Below, in pieces: positions 1-5,326 of a stretch of DNA of 6,223 bases. Made by a program: the position numbers and the translations under genes. The notes beneath the pieces were generated by a model. It was not told the DNA's origin, ran no database searches, and saw only the letters and a program-made list of their open reading frames with translations. How positions within the stretch are numbered: position 1 is the stretch's first letter; each line of letters opens with the position of its first letter. Origin of the DNA: Actinomycetospora sp. (GTDB taxonomy: Bacteria > Actinomycetota > Actinomycetes > Mycobacteriales > Pseudonocardiaceae); contig JAICLN010000255.1 of assembly GCA_025925615.1 (NCBI GenBank), positions 1 to 6,223 of the forward strand, written 5' to 3'.

Positions 1-314
1 AGCATCCCGGCGGCGAGGAGGCCGCCCGCGAGGCCGAGCGTCGGGCCGGCGACGCGCAGGCCGAGGCGGTGCAGCCGGTGGTGCACGGTCGCGACCCAGA
101 CCACGAACGGCACGGCCGACGCGAGCAGGACCGTGGACGCGAGCTCGGCGGTCGTCGTGTGGTCCCGCAGCAGCGCGAGGGCGGCCGCCGGGTCGGTGTC
201 GGGGCGGACCCCGGTGTAGAGGACCGCGGTCAGCACGGTCAGCCCCGCCCAGACGAGGCCGGGCGCGAGGAGGGGCGGCCCGCCGCGGCGGGCGTGGGTA
301 CCGGTGTCGGTCAT
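1..314 (-). CDS. Multi-pass membrane protein, N-terminal part (runs off window)
   Basis: The frame opens at an ATG (complement of 312-314) and stays open to the window edge, giving 104 complete codons. A GAAGGA ribosome binding site (complement of 321-326) lies 6 nt before the ATG, which fixes the start. After a short polar N-terminus there are three hydrophobic stretches: residues about 15-36 (LLAPGLVWAGLTVLTAVLY), about 58-77 (LASTVLLASAVPFVVWVATV) and about 86-104 and beyond. The loop after the first carries acidic residues and the one after the second is His/Arg-rich (HHRLHRLGLR). This is an integral membrane protein of unknown family; I do not recognise it well enough to name it. It is divergent from the MarR-type regulator at 398, with an operator-like repeat between them, so control by that regulator is a reasonable inference. 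The C-terminal part lies outside the window. Confidence 0.75.
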   Translation of the reverse strand, partial: MTDTGTHARRGGPPLLAPGLVWAGLTVLTAVLYTGVRPDTDPAAALALLRDHTTTAELASTVLLASAVPFVVWVATVHHRLHRLGLRVAGPTLGLAGGLLAAGM

Positions 315-333
315 GATCGGTCCTTCACTCAGG

Positions 334-358
334 CAATCATTACAAGACAGAACGATTG
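334..358. promoter_or_regulatory. Candidate MarR operator (inverted repeat) in divergent promoter region
   Basis: Arms CAATCATT (334-341) and AACGATTG (351-358) match as an inverted repeat at 7 of 8 positions around a 9-nt spacer. The whole is AT-rich compared with its surroundings. It covers the proposed -10 of the minus-strand promoter and lies just upstream of the MarR gene. MarR proteins commonly bind imperfect palindromes in the divergent region next to their own gene, so this is the best operator candidate. A second short pair, GACAGA (346-351) and TCTGTC (373-378), overlaps it. No binding data exist here; the role is inferred. Confidence 0.5.
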
Positions 359-380
359 ACCGGGCGAGACCGTCTGTCAA
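352..380 (-). promoter_or_regulatory. Candidate promoter for the membrane-protein gene
   Basis: On the minus strand a perfect TTGACA -35 (complement of 375-380) is followed after 17 bp by AATCGT (complement of 352-357), a weak -10 keeping the important second A and final T. Transcription would start near 345, about 30 nt before the ATG at 314. The -10 lies inside the right arm of the inverted repeat at 334-358, so a bound repressor would block it. Confidence 0.45.
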
Positions 381-384
381 GAGG

Positions 385-390
385 TATCGT
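385..390 (+). promoter_or_regulatory. Candidate -10 element for a leaderless marR transcript
   Basis: TATCGT fits the TAnnnT -10 pattern common in actinobacteria and ends 7 nt before the GTG at 398. Transcription would therefore start at or next to the start codon. There is no well-placed Shine-Dalgarno (the nearest GAGG, 381-384, is 13 nt away) and no clear -35, both consistent with leaderless expression. Confidence 0.4.
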
Positions 391-397
391 CCCCGAG

Positions 398-898
398 GTG
401 AACGACCGACCGACCGGAGCCGCCTTCCTCCTGACCCAGCTCGGGACGCACGCCGCCCGCCGCTTCGGTGAGCGCGTCGCCGCTGCGGACCTGACGCCGC
501 CGCAGGCCGGGCTGATCCGGGCGGTCGCGCAGGAGCCCGGGCGCAGCCAGCAGGCCCTCGCCGCGCAGCTGGGGACGCCGGCCACCCGGCTCGTCGCCCT
601 CGTTGACGGGCTCGAGGCCCGCGGCGTGCTCGAACGGCGCCGCAACCCCGACGACCGCCGGCTCCACGCGGTGCACCTCACCCGCGACGGCGAGGCGCTG
701 CTGCACGACCTCGGGCGCCTCGCCGCCGAGCACGAGGACGCGCTCCTCGCGGCGCTCGACCCACAGGAACGCCGCACCCTCGCGCGGCTGCTCGGCCGCG
801 TGGCGGCCGCCGAGGGCCTCACCCCGGGCGTGCACCCCGGCTACCGTGACCTGCCGGGCGACCGCGGACAGCAGGGAGATGCCCCGTGCGCGACATGA
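398..898 (+). CDS. MarR-family winged-helix transcriptional regulator
   Basis: This 166-residue protein (GTG start) has the MarR layout: an N-terminal dimerisation helix (about 8-29), the helix-turn-helix at about 48-75 (SQQALAAQLGTPATRLVALV, then DGLEARGVLER), and the typical beta-wing RRRNPDDRRLHAVHLT at 80-95 with the conserved Asp-Asp-Arg. Helices after residue 96 complete the dimer interface. The frame also reads back to a TTG at 356, but GTG 398 is preferred because it sits 7 nt after a TATCGT -10 and removes 14 non-homologous residues. The last 20 or so residues are a hydrophilic tail running over the ribosome binding site of the next gene. Neighbours are the divergent membrane protein, its likely target, and the prs-like gene, which it overlaps by 13 nt. 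The ligand cannot be told from sequence. Confidence 0.88.
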   Translation: MNDRPTGAAFLLTQLGTHAARRFGERVAAADLTPPQAGLIRAVAQEPGRSQQALAAQLGTPATRLVALVDGLEARGVLERRRNPDDRRLHAVHLTRDGEALLHDLGRLAAEHEDALLAALDPQERRTLARLLGRVAAAEGLTPGVHPGYRDLPGDRGQQGDAPCAT

Positions 899-1857
899 CG
901 ATCTTCTCCGGCTCGGCGCACCCGGCGCTCGCGGCCGCGATCTGCCGTCAGCTCGAGGTGCCGCTCTCGCCGTCGCGGCTCACCCGCTTCACCAACGACT
1001 GCCTCGAGGTCCAGCTGCAGGCGAACTGCCGCGAGCGCGACGTGTTCCTCGTCCAGCCGCTCGTGCCGCCGGTGCAGGAGCACCTCGTCGAGCTGCTGCT
1101 GATGATCGACGCGGCCCGGGGCGCGTCGGCCGCCCGGATCACCGTGGTCATGCCGCACTACGCGTACGCCCGCTCCGACAAGAAGGACGCCCCGCGGATC
1201 TCCATCGGCGGCCGGCTGGTGGCCGACCAGATCGTGGCGGCCGGCGCGGACCGCGTCCTGACGATGACACTGCACTCGCCGCAGGTGCACGGGTTCTTCT
1301 CGGTGCCGGTCGATCACCTGCACGCCCTCTACGAGCTGGCCGCCCACCTGCGCGGCGTCGACCTCGCGAACGCCGTCGTGATCTCCCCCGACCTCGGCAA
1401 CGCCAAGGAGGCGAGCAAATTCGCCCGCATCCTCGGCACCCCGGGGCACCCGATCCCCGTCGCGGCCGCGGCCAAGCAGCGGATGCCGGACGACAAGGTG
1501 GAGATCTCCTCGATCATCGGCGACGTCGAGGGCCGCGACGTGATCGTCCTCGACGACGAGATCGCCCGCGGCTCGACGATCATCGAGCTGCTCGACCGCC
1601 TCCGCGAGCACGACGTGGCGTCGGTGCGGGTGGCCTGCACCCACGGGCTGTTCACCGAGGGGGCCCTCGACCGGATCGCGGAGCGCCCCGAGGTCGACGA
1701 GATCTTCTGCACCGACACCGTCCCCGGCCCAAGCGGGCACGGCTCCGAGAAGCTGACGATCGTGTCCGTCGCGCCCGCGCTCGCCGAGGCGATGCGGCGG
1801 ATCCACAACGGCGAGTCGGTGAGCGTGCTCTTCGACCCCTCCGTCCCCGATCGCTAG
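886..1857 (+). CDS. prs: Ribose-phosphate diphosphokinase (PRPP synthetase), divergent form
   Basis: The 323-residue product is full length and aligns throughout with PRPP synthetases, cytosolic enzymes that make PRPP from ATP and ribose 5-phosphate for nucleotide, His, Trp and NAD synthesis. Visible landmarks are YARSDKKD (94-101, ATP site; usually YARQD), His130 in TLHSPQVHGFF, SPDLGN (168-172) with Asp169, the catalytic Lys197/Arg199 pair in AAKQRM, the IIGDV segment, the PRPP loop VLDDEIARGST (221-231) and the C-terminal AEAMRRIHNGESVSVLF. The PRPP loop is unusual: E. coli has DDMIDTGGT. The start is GTG 886, with AGGGAG (873-878) 7 nt upstream. ATG 895 is an alternative, as it would overlap the MarR stop as ATGA. 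Linkage to a MarR gene and the altered loop suggest an accessory paralogue rather than the housekeeping copy, but enzyme activity looks possible. Confidence 0.88.
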   Translation: MRDMTIFSGSAHPALAAAICRQLEVPLSPSRLTRFTNDCLEVQLQANCRERDVFLVQPLVPPVQEHLVELLLMIDAARGASAARITVVMPHYAYARSDKKDAPRISIGGRLVADQIVAAGADRVLTMTLHSPQVHGFFSVPVDHLHALYELAAHLRGVDLANAVVISPDLGNAKEASKFARILGTPGHPIPVAAAAKQRMPDDKVEISSIIGDVEGRDVIVLDDEIARGSTIIELLDRLREHDVASVRVACTHGLFTEGALDRIAERPEVDEIFCTDTVPGPSGHGSEKLTIVSVAPALAEAMRRIHNGESVSVLFDPSVPDR

Positions 1858-1886
1858 GGGCTCGGGCGTCGGCCGGGGGGCGGGCG

Positions 1887-1900
1887 CCAGGCCGGCCTGG
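1887..1900. terminator. Possible bidirectional terminator hairpin between convergent genes
   Basis: CCAGGCCGGCCTGG is a perfect 14-bp palindrome, able to fold as a 5-bp stem with a CCGG loop. It lies in the 61-bp gap between the convergent prs-like and TetR genes, where a shared terminator is expected. There is no T-tract on either side and palindromes of this kind arise easily in GC-rich DNA, so support is modest. Confidence 0.3.
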
Positions 1901-1918
1901 TGAGCAGCGCCACCGACG

Positions 1919-2521
1919 TCAGGTCAGGAGCTTGGTCCCGATCCGGGTGACCTCGTCGACGAGCTCGACGCGCGCCAGCGGCACCCCGCCCGCGAGCCAG
2001 CGGGTGACCACGTGGGTGGTCCCCGCCACGACGAGCACCGCGGCCGTCCGGGCCCGCTCCCGGTCGCCCGGGCCGAGCCGGAGCACGTCGTCGAGCACGA
2101 GGTCGGCGAAGCGGTCGACCGCGGCGTCCCGCCGGGCGCACAGCCGCGGGTGGCCCGGCGACTCCGCGTAGAGCCGGGCGATCCGCGGGTCCGCGTCGAG
2201 GGTGGCGGCGAAGACCTCCACCGCGGTCGACGCCCGCGCCCGCTGGTCGCCGTCGGCGCGCCGCAGCGCGGAGCCGATCGAGACGTGCAGCCCGTCGTAG
2301 ACGTCGTCGGCCACGGCGTCGAGCGCTGCCTCACGGTCCGCGAACGTCTCGTAGAAGTAGCGCTTCGTCAGGCCCGCCCGGGCGCACACGGCGTCCACCG
2401 TGACGCCGAGGACCCCCACCTCGCCGATGACGTCGAGGCAGGCCGCGAGCAGCCGGGCGCGCCGATCGGCGCGGCGCTCGGGCGCGCTGGCCCCGCGGTA
2501 GGTCCGCACAGCGGGTGACAC
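1919..2521 (-). CDS. TetR-family transcriptional regulator
   Basis: The 200-residue protein has an N-terminal TetR DNA-binding domain: basic helix ERRADRRARLLAACLDVIGE (15-34), then the helix-turn-helix VTVDAVCARAGLTKRYFYET (40-59), with the family hallmark KRYFYETFADREAAL. The rest (about 75-200) is helical and variable, as expected for a ligand-binding and dimerisation domain, and gives no clue to the ligand. Start choice is uncertain. GTG at 2521 has only a weak GGA upstream; GTG at 2509 (VRTYRGAS...) matches how many actinobacterial relatives begin. The open frame reads much further upstream, but that is antisense coding noise over lsr2. The gene lies downstream of lsr2 on the same strand across 71 bp and converges with the prs-like gene. 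Its target is not evident; the hydrolase upstream or its own promoter are possible. Confidence 0.85.
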   Translation of the reverse strand: MSPAVRTYRGASAPERRADRRARLLAACLDVIGEVGVLGVTVDAVCARAGLTKRYFYETFADREAALDAVADDVYDGLHVSIGSALRRADGDQRARASTAVEVFAATLDADPRIARLYAESPGHPRLCARRDAAVDRFADLVLDDVLRLGPGDRERARTAAVLVVAGTTHVVTRWLAGGVPLARVELVDEVTRIGTKLLT

Positions 2522-2592
2522 CCGTCCATCGTGGCACGGATCTCGACCTTGTCGTGGGTATTTCGTCACGGTCGACGGCCCGGCGGGACCGG

Positions 2593-2964
2593 TCAGGAAT
2601 GGGTCTTGTGGTAGGCCTCGCTGACCTCCGAGGGGATGCGCCCGCGCTCGGAGACCGTCATGCCCTGCTTGCGCGCCCATTCCCGGATGGCCTGGTTCTG
2701 CTCCCGGTCGACCGAGGCGCGTCCACCGCCCCGGCGGGCGGCCGGGGCAGGCGCCGCGGCGGTCGCGCGCGACGAGGAGCGTCGGCGACCAGCGGTCCTG
2801 CGAGCGTGCGCGATGTAGTCCGCGAGGGAATCCCGCAGCTTCGCGGCGTTCGAGTCCGACAGGTCGATCTCGTAGCTCGCACCGTCGATGCCGAACTCGA
2901 CCGTCTCGTCGGCCTCGGACTCGTCCAGGTCGTCCACGAGGGACACGACCACTTTCTGCGCCAC
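2593..2964 (-). CDS. lsr2: Lsr2 nucleoid-associated protein (H-NS-like xenogeneic silencer)
   Basis: The 123-residue product is Lsr2, the actinobacterial protein that coats and bridges AT-rich DNA and silences acquired genes. The N-terminal oligomerisation domain (about 1-57) begins [16 protein letters not shown] and contains [21 protein letters not shown] basic, Ala/Pro-rich linker (about 58-86) follows. The C-terminal DNA-binding domain (about 87-121) has [21 protein letters not shown], with the AT-hook-like Arg-Gly-Arg at 107-109 that enters the minor groove. The start is GTG 2964, because GGAAGGA sits 9 nt upstream and Lsr2 proteins normally start M-A-Q/K-K; the longer frame from GTG 2982 would place that site inside the gene. 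The linker is somewhat longer than in the 112-residue M. tuberculosis protein. A promoter lies at 3044-3073. The usual neighbours lysS and clpC are not adjacent here. Confidence 0.96.
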   Translation of the reverse strand: MAQKVVVSLVDDLDESEADETVEFGIDGASYEIDLSDSNAAKLRDSLADYIAHARRTAGRRRSSSRATAAAPAPAARRGGGRASVDREQNQAIREWARKQGMTVSERGRIPSEVSEAYHKTHS

Positions 2965-3043
2965 GCGATGTTTTCCTTCCACGACCCCCGTGAGCCGGCA
3001 CCGCGACGTCGTCCGCCGTGATCCCGGAATGGTTTCGCGGCGG

Positions 3044-3073
3044 AGCGTAAATGCGCATGCCGCGTTCTGTCGA
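3044..3073 (-). promoter_or_regulatory. Candidate lsr2 promoter
   Basis: On the minus strand TCGACA (complement of 3068-3073, 5 of 6 to TTGACA) is followed after 18 bp by TACGCT (complement of 3044-3049, fitting TAnnnT). Transcription would start near 3037, giving a 5' leader of about 70 nt before the GTG at 2964. The position between the hairpin that ends the upstream gene and lsr2 supports it. Confidence 0.5.
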
Positions 3074-3105
3074 GCCGGGTACGGGCCCCACCGGGAATCG
3101 TGTGT

Positions 3106-3140
3106 CGCACGCGACCCGGCGCGGTGCCGGGCCGCGTGCG
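3106..3140 (-). terminator. Strong hairpin after the isochorismatase gene, likely terminator
   Basis: Positions 3106-3113 pair with 3133-3140 (8 bp) and 3115-3120 pair with 3126-3131 (6 bp), separated by one A/C mismatch, around a 5-nt loop (3121-3125). That is 14 base pairs in 35 nt. It begins 13 nt past the hydrolase stop codon and ends before the lsr2 promoter. No U-tract follows, as is common for actinobacterial terminators. It could also act as an insulator for lsr2. Confidence 0.55.
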
Positions 3141-3153
3141 GCCGGGGATCGGC

Positions 3154-3753
3154 TCAGTCGGGCACCGAGGAGGCGTCCGGCACGACGACGGCGAACATGT
3201 CCTGCAGAGCCGCCAGGCTGGCGGACTGCAGGGACGCGGCGGGCACCGGTCCGTCCGGGCCGGGCAAGGCCCGGGTGGCGGTGGCGCTCGCGACGACCGT
3301 CGGGGCGAATCCGAGGTTGAAGGCGCTGCGAGCCGTCGAGTTCACGCACATGTGCGTCATGAATCCCGCCAGCACGAGATTCGTGACGCCCGCGCCGCGC
3401 AGCAGCTCCTCGAGGTCGGTCTGCACGAAGGAGCTGGGGAAGTTCTTGACGATCCGCAGCTCGCCGGGCTTCGGGGCCACCGCGTCGACGATCTCGCCGA
3501 TCTCGGCGTTCGTGTCGTAGGGGGTACCGGCGCCCGCCTCGTGCTGGACGTGGACGATCGTGCTGCCGGCCGCGCGGGCGCGCGCCAGCAGTTGCGCGGC
3601 CTGCTCGATGGCGGGCTCGACGTTCTCGAGCGCCATCACGCCCTGGGTGTAGGTGTTCTGCAGGTCGATCATCACCAGCGCGGAGCCGGTCAGGGGAGCG
3701 GGCTCCCCCGACATCCCGGTCAGCTCTCGCAGCGTCGGGCTCGGGGTGGTCAT
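3154..3753 (-). CDS. Isochorismatase-family cysteine hydrolase
   Basis: The 199-residue product fits the isochorismatase-like hydrolase fold in length and order of motifs. The catalytic triad is complete: Asp30 in ALVMIDLQNTY, Lys103 in LRIVKNFPSSF, and Cys136 in GFMTHMCVNSTARSAFNLGF. A cis-peptide-type segment precedes the Cys, as in the family. Members hydrolyse isochorismate, nicotinamide, N-carbamoyl compounds and similar amides; the motifs do not settle the substrate, so I give no symbol. The presumed soluble protein has no signal peptide. The start is ATG 3753, with GAGGAG 7 nt upstream; the frame runs further back to 4029, but that extension is Ser/Thr/Arg-rich noise over the DUF779 remnant. 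It follows that remnant by 58 bp and ends just before a strong hairpin, so it is probably a single-gene unit or the tail of a lost operon. Confidence 0.9.
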   Translation of the reverse strand: MTTPSPTLRELTGMSGEPAPLTGSALVMIDLQNTYTQGVMALENVEPAIEQAAQLLARARAAGSTIVHVQHEAGAGTPYDTNAEIGEIVDAVAPKPGELRIVKNFPSSFVQTDLEELLRGAGVTNLVLAGFMTHMCVNSTARSAFNLGFAPTVVASATATRALPGPDGPVPAASLQSASLAALQDMFAVVVPDASSVPD

Positions 3754-3811
3754 GGGGTGTCTCCTCGTCGAGATCGTGGCCGTGGGGTTCTGACCGTGAC
3801 ACACCGAAGGC

Positions 3812-3985
3812 TCACTGCCCCTCCAGGTCCCGCCATTCGTCGTCGGAGAACAGCCGCGAACGGATGATGAACCGGACGCCCTCGGGCGCCTCGACCGAGA
3901 ATCCGCTGTCGCGTCCCTTGACGACGTCGACGGTGAGGTGCGTGTGCTTCCAGTACTCGAACTGGGAGGCCGACCTGTGGAAGGC
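3812..3985 (-). pseudogene. DUF779 protein remnant, C-terminal part only
   Basis: About 57 codons ending in TGA at 3812 match the C-terminal half of DUF779 proteins: FHRSASQFEYWKHTH, then LTVDVVKGRDSGFSVEAPEG and VRFIIRSRLFSDDEW. Intact members are about 110-140 residues and carry an N-terminal Cys-rich segment (GGCCDGSSPMC-like) that is missing here. Homology stops near 3985; the upstream sequence is low-complexity and then runs into the coaX stop at 4048, leaving no room for the rest. The only in-frame start nearby is a GTG at 4039 without a ribosome binding site, so a 75-residue product is conceivable but unlikely. DUF779 genes often sit beside an aldehyde dehydrogenase gene (Rv0458-Rv0459 in M. 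tuberculosis); none is visible here. The codons remain free of stops, so the truncation may be recent. Confidence 0.75.
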
Positions 3986-3996
3986 GCCGGGGCCGC

Positions 3997-4043
3997 CGAG
4001 TGGACCGGCGGGGTTCGTTCCGCAACCACGGGAGTCCACTCGG
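3997..4043. repeat. 10-bp perfect inverted repeat downstream of coaX
   Basis: CCGAGTGGAC (3997-4006) and GTCCACTCGG (4034-4043) are perfect inverted copies separated by 27 nt, with a few further matches outward (3995/4045, 3993/4047, 3992/4048). The loop can fold further (GGTT/AACC or GCGG/CCGC). It starts 4 nt beyond the coaX stop, so it may be the terminator of the panC-panD-coaX operon. It also sits exactly between that operon and the truncated DUF779 gene, so it could mark a rearrangement joint. Confidence 0.5.
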
Positions 4044-4047
4044 TGCC

Positions 4048-4884
4048 CTAGCGGCGACGCCGTTCCTCCCGCGCACGCGCCGCGGCCCGCACGCGCAGGA
4101 AGACCGCGCGCAGGCCCTGGAGCGCGAGGTCGGAGACCTCGTGGGTGACCGTGGTGCACGACGGCACCACGACCGGGGCGAGCCCGCCCGACGCCACCAC
4201 CGCGACCGGGCGGCGCCCCTCGGCGTCCTTCGCCGCGATCTCGTCCGAGATCCGCGCTACGAGCCCGTCCACCATCGCGGCCGCTCCGATCACCAGCCCG
4301 GCCTGCATGCTCTCCACCGTCGAACGCCCGAGCGCCGACCGCGGCGCCACCAGCTCGACCGGCCGCAGCCCGGCAGCGCGCGCCGCCAGTGCCTCGGCCG
4401 AGACCGCCACCCCGGCCGCGATCGCCCCGCCGAGGAACTCCCCGGTCGCCGAGACGGCGTCCACCGTCGTCGAGGTCCCGAACACGACCACCACGCACGG
4501 GCCGCCGACCTGCTCGTGGGCCGCCAGCGCCTGCACCACGCGGTCGGCCCCGACCTCCTTGGGGTTGTCGACGACCAGCGGCACGCCGGTCCGCACCCCG
4601 GGCTCGACGAGCACCTGTTCCACCCCGGCGAAGTGCCGGTCGAGCATCCCGCGCAGCTCCCGCAGCAGGGCGGGCACCGTCGAGAGCGCGGCGACCCCGT
4701 CCACCTCGGCCAGCAGCGGCCCGAGCATCCCGCGGACCGTCAGGGCGAGCTCGTCGGCCGTCGCCCGCCGCTCGGTGCGGATCCGCCCCGTCCAGCGCGC
4801 GTCCGGACGATCAGCCCCGTCGACGGGCCCCGGGTAGAGCGCGAGCGCGGTCTGGGTGTTGCCGACGTCGATGCAGAGCAGCAC
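4048..4884 (-). CDS. coaX: Type III pantothenate kinase (CoaX), with one altered active-site motif
   Basis: CoaX phosphorylates pantothenate with ATP, the first step from vitamin B5 to coenzyme A, as a soluble dimer. The 278-residue product shows the family landmarks: IDVGNTQTALAL (5-16) with Asp6, RTERRATADELALTV, EPGVRTGVPLVVDNPKEVGADRVVQAL (94-120) with Asp114, FGTSTTVDAVSATGEFLGGA (135-154) and LGRSTVESMQAGLVIGAAAMVDGLV. Two positions differ from relatives I recall: the Asp of the VVDFG(T/S) motif is Val134, and GADRIVN has Gln119 for Asn. The C-terminus is Arg-rich. The start is GTG 4884, only 4 nt after the panD stop with a weak AGGCGG site, implying translational coupling. M. tuberculosis also has coaX in this position and relies on type I CoaA, so reduced activity here is conceivable. 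Confidence 0.93.
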   Translation of the reverse strand: MLLCIDVGNTQTALALYPGPVDGADRPDARWTGRIRTERRATADELALTVRGMLGPLLAEVDGVAALSTVPALLRELRGMLDRHFAGVEQVLVEPGVRTGVPLVVDNPKEVGADRVVQALAAHEQVGGPCVVVVFGTSTTVDAVSATGEFLGGAIAAGVAVSAEALAARAAGLRPVELVAPRSALGRSTVESMQAGLVIGAAAMVDGLVARISDEIAAKDAEGRRPVAVVASGGLAPVVVPSCTTVTHEVSDLALQGLRAVFLRVRAAARAREERRRR

Positions 4885-4888
4885 CCGC

Positions 4889-5326
4889 CTAGTTGAGCGC
4901 GGCCCGCGCCCGCGTGCCGGGCACCAGCAGCGAGGCGGCCGGCGCGTCCTCGGGGACGCGGGCCGGGTCGGCGGACTCGTCGAGGACGCGGTTGCGGTCG
5001 TCGACGAAGACGACGCGGGGCGCGAACTCGCGGGCCTCGGCGTCCTCCATCTGTCCGTAGGCGATGAGGATGACGAGGTCACCGGGGTGGACCAGGTGCG
5101 CGGCGGCCCCGTTGATCCCGATGACGCCGGACCCGGCCTCGCCCTCGATGACGTAGGTCTCGAGGCGGGCGCCGTTGGTGACGTCGACGATCGCGACCTG
5201 CTCGCCGGGCAGCAGGTCCGCCGCGGCCATGAGGTCGGTGTCGACGGTGACCGACCCGACGTAGTGCAGGTCGGCGTCCGTCACCGTCGCGCGGTGGATC
5301 TTCGACTTGAGCATCGTGCGCAGCAT
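4889..5326 (-). CDS. panD: Aspartate 1-decarboxylase precursor
   Basis: PanD decarboxylates L-aspartate to beta-alanine, one of the two pantothenate precursors. It is made as an inactive proenzyme that cleaves itself between Gly24 and Ser25 (HYVGSVTVD at 21-29), producing the pyruvoyl cofactor on Ser25. Other active-site residues are in their usual places: Lys9, Arg54 and Tyr58 in the [10 protein letters not shown] segment, and the [13 protein letters not shown] motif (71-83). At 145 residues it is slightly longer than the E. coli enzyme (126) because of a Pro/Ala-rich tail. The start is ATG 5326, with GAGGAG 6 nt upstream; the ATG at 5314 would remove conserved residues. Its first base is the last base of the panC stop (TGATG), so panC and panD are translationally coupled. 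Confidence 0.97.
   Translation of the reverse strand: MLRTMLKSKIHRATVTDADLHYVGSVTVDTDLMAAADLLPGEQVAIVDVTNGARLETYVIEGEAGSGVIGINGAAAHLVHPGDLVILIAYGQMEDAEAREFAPRVVFVDDRNRVLDESADPARVPEDAPAASLLVPGTRARAALN

Noticed and set aside
356..361. TTGACC on the plus strand as a -35 for marR
   Set aside because: The distance to the TATCGT -10 is 23 bp, too long for a sigma-70-type promoter.
356..397. TTG start at 356 for the MarR gene
   Set aside because: It adds 14 residues unlike MarR proteins and would place the start inside the operator and minus-strand promoter; GTG 398 fits the -10 element and the family better.
603..2171. Long plus-strand open frame of 522 codons across the MarR and prs-like genes
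   Set aside because: Its product is Arg/Pro/Ala-rich low-complexity sequence without domains; two recognisable genes lie beneath it in another frame. Long shadow frames are normal in such GC-rich DNA.
2522..2592. TetR operator or promoter in the lsr2-TetR gap
   Set aside because: Only scattered short matches (a TCGACC -35-like site, no good -10, no convincing palindrome), too weak to list as a feature.
2522..3802. Minus-strand frame extending the TetR gene upstream to 3802 as a 627-residue fusion
   Set aside because: Only the last 200 residues resemble a protein family; the rest is antisense or out-of-frame sequence over lsr2 and the hydrolase gene.
3154..4043. The hydrolase plus DUF779 remnant as a novel island or mobile element
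   Set aside because: There is no integrase, transposase, direct target repeat or att-like site, and base composition does not visibly differ from the neighbours.
3986..4498. Upstream extension of the DUF779 frame to 4498
   Set aside because: It is Gly/Arg-rich noise in another frame over the intact coaX gene, not a DUF779 N-terminus.
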